7,914 nt of DNA from an uncultured Erysipelotrichaceae bacterium. Its GTDB lineage: Bacteria; Bacillota_I; Bacilli_A; Erysipelotrichales; Erysipelotrichaceae. Under the pieces are notes generated by a model. That model saw only the letters and a program-made list of their open reading frames with translations, did no database searches and was not told the DNA's origin. The stretch is taken from positions 1 to 7,914 of the forward strand of contig CADBPB010000009.1 in the NCBI GenBank assembly GCA_902796525.1, given 5' to 3'. Shown here piece after piece: positions 1 to 5,149 of this stretch. How positions within the stretch are numbered: position 1 is the stretch's first letter; each line of letters opens with the position of its first letter. Position numbers and translations under genes: made by a program.

Positions 1-804
1 ACCGGATCGCAGGGCGAAGCGCTGGCTGCCTTGAGCAGGATCGCCAACGGTTCCCACAAATATGTCAAAGTCATCCCGGGCGATACGGTCGTCTTTTCTT
101 CCAACGCCATCCCGGGCAACGCGATCAACGTCGGCGGCATCGTCAATCAGCTGATGCGCAATGGGGCGAGAGTCCTGGAGAACAGCGCGCTGACCTCTCT
201 GCATACCACAGGCCATGCCTCCCAGGAGGAACAGAAGCTGATGCTGCAGCTGATCAAGCCGAAATACTTCATGCCGATGCACGGAGAATACAAGATGCTG
301 AAGCTCCATGCCCAGTCGGCCATGGAAACCGGCGTTCCGAAAGAAAACTGCTTCATCTGCGCCAACGGGGATGCCCTGGTCCTGCATCAGGGCGAAGTCT
401 ACCGTTCCAATACCAGGATACAGACCGACGCTATCTACGTAGATGGCAACGATATCTCCGGATTGTCTACATCCGTAATCAAAGACCGGAAGATCCTTGC
501 CGATAACGGACTGGTCGCAGTCATCGTCTGCATCGACTCCCGCAGCAACAAGATCCTTTGCCGTCCGGGCATCGTCTCGAGAGGTTTCGTCTATCTCAAG
601 GAATCGCAGACCCTGATCAAAGAGGCCGAAGTCCTGACATACGAAGCGTTGCGCAACGCGATGAAACAGAAGGTCACCTTCGGCGATCTGAAGAACTGCA
701 TCAAGAATACGCTGGAACCCTTCCTCTATGAAAAGACCCGGAGAAATCCGATCGTGATACCGGTCATACTGAATCATGTGGATGCATTAAAAAAGGAGAA
801 CTGA
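1..804 (+). CDS. rnjA: RNase J1-type ribonuclease, C-terminal half (5' end outside window)
   Basis: This is a metallo-beta-lactamase/beta-CASP ribonuclease that processes and degrades RNA in the cytoplasm, with 5'-3' exonuclease and endonuclease activity in Firmicutes. The frame is open to the left edge and reads TGSQGEALAALSRIANG from base 1, matching the RNase J beta-CASP region, so the TTG at 31 is an internal Leu codon and not the start. About 267 of a usual ~555 residues are visible. The conserved TTGHASQEE block (His at fragment residue 72) and MPMHGEYKML block (His at residue 94) are 22 residues apart, as are the motif B and C histidines of Bacillus RNase J1. The C-terminal domain follows, with RDRKILADNGLV, RPGIVSRGFVYLKES and EPFLYEKTRRNP. 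It resembles J1 more than J2 because the histidines are intact. The gene ends at TGA 802-804 inside a terminator hairpin. No partner gene is visible upstream. Confidence 0.93.
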   Translation, partial: TGSQGEALAALSRIANGSHKYVKVIPGDTVVFSSNAIPGNAINVGGIVNQLMRNGARVLENSALTSLHTTGHASQEEQKLMLQLIKPKYFMPMHGEYKMLKLHAQSAMETGVPKENCFICANGDALVLHQGEVYRSNTRIQTDAIYVDGNDISGLSTSVIKDRKILADNGLVAVIVCIDSRSNKILCRPGIVSRGFVYLKESQTLIKEAEVLTYEALRNAMKQKVTFGDLKNCIKNTLEPFLYEKTRRNPIVIPVILNHVDALKKEN

Positions 805-817
805 GTTCTCCTTTTTA
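789..817. terminator. Bidirectional intrinsic terminator between convergent rnjA and pfkA
   Basis: Bases 790-801 (AAAAAGGAGAAC) are the exact reverse complement of 805-816 (GTTCTCCTTTTT), giving a 12-bp perfect stem with a 3-base loop. Read on the + strand, the right arm ends in five T; read on the - strand, the other arm ends in six T. It can therefore terminate rnjA transcripts and, on the opposite strand, transcripts of the pfkA operon, whose stop codon lies about 17 bases away. The loop TGA is the rnjA stop codon, and the left arm encodes the last rnjA sense codons (K-K-E-N). Confidence 0.88.
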
Positions 818-832
818 AGTCGTACAGATCGT

Positions 833-1792
833 TTACACCAGCCTGTCAAACAAGCGATAAAGTTCTTTTCTCGATGAGCGAGGCAGCGAAATGCATTCTT
901 CGATCGGCATCGAAACGATCTCGTTGTTCCGGATGCCTACGCATTCTCCGCCCTTGCCTTCGATCAGAAGCTCCACGGCTCTCGCCCCCATTCTGGATGC
1001 CAGTACCCTGTCGGTCGGCGTCGGCGAACCGCCTCTCTGGATATGGCCAAGGATGGTCGCCCTGCCCGCAAAACCGGTCGCTTTGGAAATCTTGTCTGCC
1101 AGATTCTGCACATCGCAGATCTTTTCGGAAACGATGACGATCGCGTGCGATTTGCCCAGTTTTTCCAGATATTTCAGTTTCTCCAGGATCGCTTCCTCGT
1201 CGTAGCCCGTTTCCGGCGTGATCACGACTTCCGCGCCGCAGGAAATGCCTGAATAGATCGCCAGATCACCGCAATGGTTGCCCATGACTTCGACGACCGA
1301 ACAGCGGTGATGCGAATTGGAAGTATCTCTCAGCTTGTCCACGCATTCCACGATCGTATTCAAAGCCGTATCGAAACCGATCGTAAAGTCGGTCCCTTCG
1401 ATATCGTTATCGATCGTGCCGGGCAATCCAATACAGTTGATGCCATGCTTCGTCAGAGAAGCCGCGCCTCGGTATGTGCCATCCCCGCCGATGACGACGA
1501 CCGCATCCACGTTGTTTTCTTTCAGCTTTTCTACGCCTTTCATCAGAACAGCTTCTTCCTTGAATTCCGGCAGTCTGGCGCTTCCCAGGATCGTACCGCC
1601 TGTTGAAATCGTCTCTGAGACCGAACTTCTCTTGAAAGGAAGATACAGGCCTTCGACCAGCCCCTTGTAGCCATCCCTGATGCCGACGACTTCGATCCCG
1701 CTCATCAGCGCCGTTCTTGTGACCGCCCGGATCGCGGCGTTCATCCCCGGCGAGTCTCCGCCCGAGGTCAATACACCAATTTTCTTTATCAT
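833..1792 (-). CDS. pfkA: ATP-dependent 6-phosphofructokinase
   Basis: This cytoplasmic glycolytic enzyme phosphorylates fructose 6-phosphate to fructose 1,6-bisphosphate with ATP. Its 319 residues match the bacterial PFK-1 length and align with E. coli PfkA almost without gaps. Visible motifs are the N-terminal SGGDSPGMNAAIR (10-22), GGDGT (102-106), PGTIDND (124-130) with the catalytic-base Asp128, and LGHIQRGG (248-255). The Gly after GGD indicates ATP rather than pyrophosphate as donor. Allosteric-site basic residues at 22, 26, 55, 155 and 214 and Glu188 are kept, so regulation by ADP/PEP is plausible. In the MGRxCGDL block the usual Arg is Asn172 (MGNHCGDL). The ATG overlaps the dnaI stop by 4 bases (ATGA), with AAGGAG inside dnaI nine bases upstream. 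It is the last gene of the operon. The family assignment is firm. Confidence 0.97.
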   Translation of the reverse strand: MIKKIGVLTSGGDSPGMNAAIRAVTRTALMSGIEVVGIRDGYKGLVEGLYLPFKRSSVSETISTGGTILGSARLPEFKEEAVLMKGVEKLKENNVDAVVVIGGDGTYRGAASLTKHGINCIGLPGTIDNDIEGTDFTIGFDTALNTIVECVDKLRDTSNSHHRCSVVEVMGNHCGDLAIYSGISCGAEVVITPETGYDEEAILEKLKYLEKLGKSHAIVIVSEKICDVQNLADKISKATGFAGRATILGHIQRGGSPTPTDRVLASRMGARAVELLIEGKGGECVGIRNNEIVSMPIEECISLPRSSRKELYRLFDRLV

Positions 1793-2655
1793 ACCTGTGT
1801 TCTCCTTCTCATGTTGTCACCTGTCAGGACAAAATCATCCGCCAGGATATCGATCCTCTCCAGCAGGCGTCTCGCTTTCATCAGGTTGGACTTTTCTTTA
1901 CGGTCGTACTGATAATGCTTCAGCAGTTCTTCCTTGCTCAGATTGGACGTAAAGACCGTCAGAAGATCGTTCTCCAAACGGTACTCCAGAATGCCCAGCA
2001 GCACATCGTCCCGGATGAATTCCGATACGCTTTCCGATCCGATGTCGTCCAGAAAGAGATAGTCCGCCCTTTTCAAGGCGCTGATGCTCTTCTGAGCGAG
2101 ATCGGGATTGTTATAGACGTTGTTACGGATATCGTAGAAAAAGTCTGCGACTTTCACGAATGCCACCTTTTCCCCGTTTCTGACCAGGGAATTCGCCAAA
2201 GCGATACACAGATAGGTCTTGCCTACCCCCAGATCGCCATAGATGTACAGACCTTTGCGGCTCTTTTTCAGAAGGATCGCCGCCAGCAGCGCATAGAGTT
2301 TCTCCTGCTTCTGCGTATAACGGACATTGTTCATATCGAGATCCAGCAGCTGTGTCGGAATATCGCAGTACAGATACCGGCTCTTCAGGTCCGTTTTTTC
2401 TTCGACCTTCCGCGCATACGGACAGTATTCGACCTCTTCCATGAGGATATCGTCATAAGTAAAAGCCAGCCTCTGCCCTTTCGACGGCTGTGCACAGTAT
2501 TCCAATCCCCGGCAGTTCCGGCAGATCTTGCGCGATTCCAGCACTCTTAAGAAACTGTTGTAATGATCGCTGAGGTAGCCGTCCGAAAAGCCGTATCTTT
2601 CGATAAGTTCACGCAGGTAAAGATCTTCTTTTATTGTTCCGATCTCTTTGGTCAT
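1789..2655 (-). CDS. dnaI: Primosomal protein DnaI, helicase loader (AAA+ ATPase)
   Basis: DnaI loads the replicative helicase onto DNA together with DnaB and DnaD at the origin and at restarted forks in Firmicutes. The 288-residue protein has an N-terminal cysteine-bearing domain (Cys45, Cys48, Cys54, Cys78), consistent with the zinc-binding helicase-interaction domain of Bacillus DnaI. A C-terminal AAA+ domain follows: Walker A GDLGVGKT (140-147), Walker B YLFLDDIG (199-206, Asp203/Asp204), sensor-1-like FTSN (235-238) and an Arg-rich segment at 262-267 that could supply the arginine finger. Length is close to that of the Bacillus protein (~311). The ATG overlaps the dnaB stop by 4 bases (ATGA), with a weak G-rich site (GGGGAAG) just upstream. 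DnaC of phages and enterobacteria is the nearest alternative family, but the cysteines and the dnaB neighbour favour DnaI. Confidence 0.95.
   Translation of the reverse strand: MTKEIGTIKEDLYLRELIERYGFSDGYLSDHYNSFLRVLESRKICRNCRGLEYCAQPSKGQRLAFTYDDILMEEVEYCPYARKVEEKTDLKSRYLYCDIPTQLLDLDMNNVRYTQKQEKLYALLAAILLKKSRKGLYIYGDLGVGKTYLCIALANSLVRNGEKVAFVKVADFFYDIRNNVYNNPDLAQKSISALKRADYLFLDDIGSESVSEFIRDDVLLGILEYRLENDLLTVFTSNLSKEELLKHYQYDRKEKSNLMKARRLLERIDILADDFVLTGDNMRRRTQV
1801..1807 (-). promoter_or_regulatory. Shine-Dalgarno site of pfkA, inside the dnaI coding region
   Basis: The minus strand reads AAGGAGA, with nine bases between AAGGAG and the pfkA ATG at 1792. The site is made by the last dnaI codons (Arg-Arg-Thr region). 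It supports this start and independent ribosome binding in addition to coupling through the ATGA overlap. Confidence 0.7.
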
Positions 2656-3779
2656 TTCTTCCCCATCATCCTCAGTATTTCATCCAGTTCATCGGTACTG
2701 ATCTCCGTATTGTTCTCTTCCGTATAGACAGGAGGCTGTTCTTCTTCTTTTACGCCATGACGTCTTTCACTTAAACGATCCAGTGCCTTATTCGGATCGT
2801 TCACATCGTTGCGATGGAAATCCGCGGCGATCGGATAGATATAGTTCTCTAAAAGACGGTTGTTGCAGGTTTTCAGCGCATGATGGACCAGCACGTTGAT
2901 GACGCTTTTATTGAGGTGGTACTTGAATGCCAGATTGTATAAGAGTTTCTTGTCGTATTCCGTGACCTCCTTGCCATTCTGCAGATTCATCAGATAGGTC
3001 TGGCAGTCCACGTCATATTCATCTTCCTTGACCCTCTGGAAATCGGCCCGGGAGTTCATGCACAGGTTTCGCAGTTCATTGAGGTTGAATTCTTCCTTGC
3101 TGCGGTTGACGGCGGTCGCCACATAGGAACGCATCTTGTCATAGCTGATGCCATAGAGATCAGCCAGAGTGGCGATCGTGCGCAGCACTTCGTCCGTACG
3201 GTAGCGCATCGGAAACATCAGCGAAGAGATGTCCTTCAGGAAGACGTTGATATCAAACAGGGTGTTGTAGTTGTAACGGATAGGATTGCTGTTATTCAGA
3301 TAGGATTCATCGCTCATCGACCATCTGCTCAGATCGTTGGCTGACAGGACCTTGCTGATGTCCTCGTAGCCATAGTAGCTGTCAAGACTTTTCATCGTCG
3401 AAAGGATGCTGCGGTAATAGTTGCCGGAAGTCTTTATGATGAATTCCCTTACCAGAATGTCGTCTTTGATGAATTCGCGCATCTTCATCGGTTCATTGAA
3501 AATCAGGACATAGCGGTCTTCCTGTTTCAGCGTCTTGACAAGCCGGTACATGTTCAGCAGTTCCAGATCTCTTTCAAAGATATCGATGGAGATATTCAAT
3601 GAAGCAAGCACATCGCTGATCTCTTCGAAAGACAGCTGCGAACCTTTCAGAACGAAGTATTCATACAGGACCAGCGCATCGTTGCCGATCAGGGGCGCAT
3701 AGAAAAAGACCAGAGAACGCAGATGTTCGCTGGATAACTCGCAACGGATATCGGTCTTATATCTTTCTTTTCCTAGCAT
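2652..3779 (-). CDS. dnaB: Replication initiation and membrane attachment protein DnaB (DnaB/DnaD family)
   Basis: This is the Firmicute DnaB initiator, unrelated to the E. coli DnaB helicase; it acts with DnaD and DnaI to load the helicase. The N-terminal half carries the winged-helix (DDBH1) signature of the family, with LVFFYAPLIGNDALVLYEYF near residues 23-42. The C-terminal DDBH2-like helical domain (about 258-330) contains YIYPIAADF, a variant of the family motif YxxxIxxxW with Phe as last residue. The tail is charged and probably disordered (EEEQPPVYTEENN), ending in a short helix. I chose the ATG at 3779 (375 residues) because AAAGAGGT precedes it, whereas the in-frame ATG at 3797 has GAGG only one base away, too close to serve it. 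The chosen start overlaps the fusion gene's stop by 7 bases. Residue numbers count from this start. Sequence divergence is high, as usual for this family. Confidence 0.88.
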   Translation of the reverse strand: MLGKERYKTDIRCELSSEHLRSLVFFYAPLIGNDALVLYEYFVLKGSQLSFEEISDVLASLNISIDIFERDLELLNMYRLVKTLKQEDRYVLIFNEPMKMREFIKDDILVREFIIKTSGNYYRSILSTMKSLDSYYGYEDISKVLSANDLSRWSMSDESYLNNSNPIRYNYNTLFDINVFLKDISSLMFPMRYRTDEVLRTIATLADLYGISYDKMRSYVATAVNRSKEEFNLNELRNLCMNSRADFQRVKEDEYDVDCQTYLMNLQNGKEVTEYDKKLLYNLAFKYHLNKSVINVLVHHALKTCNNRLLENYIYPIAADFHRNDVNDPNKALDRLSERRHGVKEEEQPPVYTEENNTEISTDELDEILRMMGKK

Positions 3780-5149
3780 CGGACCTCTTTCAGCCATTCC
3801 TCGAGGGAATCGTGCAGCTGCTGCAAACTACCATTATTATATATGATTTTATCGGCTCTTTTCTTTTTTTCTGAGACAGGCATCTGCTTTTTCAGACGGC
3901 GCAGCGATTCGGACCTGCTCATGCCGCGATCCTTCAGACGCTCCAGAAGGATCTTCCGGTCGGTAACCACCAGCAGGTTCTGATCGAAATAGCGGTCCCA
4001 CTTCGCTTCAAACAGCAGCGGCACTTCCGCAAACAGAAGTTCTTCTTTCCTCTCGTTCAGACGTTCCAGGATCAATGGATGCATGATGCTTTCCAGTTTC
4101 TTCTTCTGCGACGGATCATTGAACACCAGCGCAGACAGGGCTTTCTTGTCCAGCTGCCCATCGGCGAAGCATCCAGGAAAGGCATCTTTTACCGCTTCGT
4201 AGCCGGCATTGCCTTTTTCGAGAAGATCCCTGTTTTCCGCATCGCAATCGAAAACGGGATAGCCTTTTTCTCTTAGATATCTCGCAGCTTCGCTCTTGCC
4301 GGAACCGATCGTTCCGGTAATGGCGATCCTTTTCTGTTTCTTTCTTTTCTGGCAGATTGGACAGTAATAGGTCCCTCTTCCTCCTACCACGGTCTTCTGA
4401 ATTTCTGAAGCGCAGACAGGACAGTTCTTCACCGTATGGACCATCAGGTCAAGCTGAAACAGCCCGGTCACGCCCAGGGATGACGTATAGGAACGGATGG
4501 TCGTCCCTCCCGCCCGGATGGCTTCCTTCAGGATCCTTCTGGTCTCGCGGATCATCGTATCGATCTCTTCTTCATTCAAAAGATCCGCCCTGCTTCTGGG
4601 ATCGATCTTCATCGCAAACAGGATCTCATCCGCATAGATGTTTCCGATCCCGGCCACGAAAGACTGGTCCAGCAGAACGGACTTGATCGGCATTTTCTTG
4701 TTTTTCAGATATTCTTTGCAGTATTCGCGATCGAAACTGTCGGAAAACGGCTCCGGACCGAGGTCCTTGAAGTTTTCATAATCCCCGTCTTTTTCAATCA
4801 GTTCCATCCTGCCGAATTTCCGGACATCGTTGTAGCGCAGCTGCTTTCCGTCATCCAGATCGAAGATGACATGATCATGCTTGCCGATGGGAGCATCGCC
4901 ATCGAGGATGAAGTACTTTCCCTCCATCCGAAGATGCGAAACGAGCGTAAGATCATCCATCTCAAAAAGCAGATATTTGCCTCTGCGTTTGAACGTGCGG
5001 AAATGCTGCCCGATCAGTGATTGTTTAAAACGTTTCTCCGAACAGGAAACGATCGGCTCGTACAATATCCTGATATCCGTGATGGCACGGTCTTTGATGC
5101 GCAAAGCCAGCGTGTCGAGAACGGTCTGTACCTCAGGCAGTTCCGGCAT
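3773..5149 (-). CDS. Fused formamidopyrimidine-DNA glycosylase (MutM/Fpg) and dephospho-CoA kinase (CoaE)
   Basis: A single 458-residue frame joins two complete enzymes. Residues 1-~270 are Fpg, which excises oxidised purines such as 8-oxoguanine and cuts the abasic site. It has PELPEV at the N terminus (catalytic Pro2 and Glu3), Lys58, the intercalating triad Met75/Arg110/Phe112, Asn170 in GIGNIYADE, and a C-terminal zinc finger with Cys243, Cys246, Cys263, Cys266 and Arg258. After a short KRKKQK joint, residues ~274-458 are CoaE, which phosphorylates dephospho-CoA in the last step of coenzyme A synthesis. It shows P-loop GTIGSGKS (279-286), FDCD (300-303), HPLI (357-360), EVPLLFE (375-381) and the lid/end motif ADKIIYNN. 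No stop or ATG/GTG/TTG lies at the joint, so CoaE is not separately started there. The start overlaps the polA stop (TAATG). In Bacillus these are separate genes, mutM and coaE. Confidence 0.95.
   Translation of the reverse strand: MPELPEVQTVLDTLALRIKDRAITDIRILYEPIVSCSEKRFKQSLIGQHFRTFKRRGKYLLFEMDDLTLVSHLRMEGKYFILDGDAPIGKHDHVIFDLDDGKQLRYNDVRKFGRMELIEKDGDYENFKDLGPEPFSDSFDREYCKEYLKNKKMPIKSVLLDQSFVAGIGNIYADEILFAMKIDPRSRADLLNEEEIDTMIRETRRILKEAIRAGGTTIRSYTSSLGVTGLFQLDLMVHTVKNCPVCASEIQKTVVGGRGTYYCPICQKRKKQKRIAITGTIGSGKSEAARYLREKGYPVFDCDAENRDLLEKGNAGYEAVKDAFPGCFADGQLDKKALSALVFNDPSQKKKLESIMHPLILERLNERKEELLFAEVPLLFEAKWDRYFDQNLLVVTDRKILLERLKDRGMSRSESLRRLKKQMPVSEKKKRADKIIYNNGSLQQLHDSLEEWLKEVRC
3784..3790 (-). 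promoter_or_regulatory. Shine-Dalgarno site deciding the dnaB start
   Basis: The minus strand reads AAAGAGG, then TCCG, then ATG at 3779. GAGG is four bases from this ATG, short but usable. The alternative start at 3797 has only one base between GAGG and ATG. The site lies inside the end of the mutM-coaE coding region. Confidence 0.5.

Noticed and set aside
31..804. Separate + strand gene starting at TTG 31
   Set aside because: The frame is open to base 1 and the residues before 31 (TGSQGEALAA) are conserved RNase J sequence, so this is the interior of a longer gene.
1915..2550. 211-codon open frame on the + strand
   Set aside because: It lies fully antisense to dnaI, which has clear Walker motifs; the frame has no recognisable domain and arises from codon bias of the opposite strand.
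3780..3797. dnaB start at ATG 3797, adding six residues
   Set aside because: Its only purine-rich site is one base from the ATG, while the ATG at 3779 has AAAGAGG at a workable distance. The longer form cannot be fully excluded.
3836..3841. TATAAT on the minus strand, possible -10 of a promoter for dnaB
   Set aside because: No matching -35 hexamer lies about 17 bases upstream and there is no extended -10; the bases encode the conserved CoaE segment KIIYNN, which explains the AT-richness.
4320..4350. Programmed frameshift at the A-rich MutM-CoaE joint
   Set aside because: The two domains are already in the same frame, so no frameshift is needed, and no typical slippery heptamer with a following hairpin is evident.
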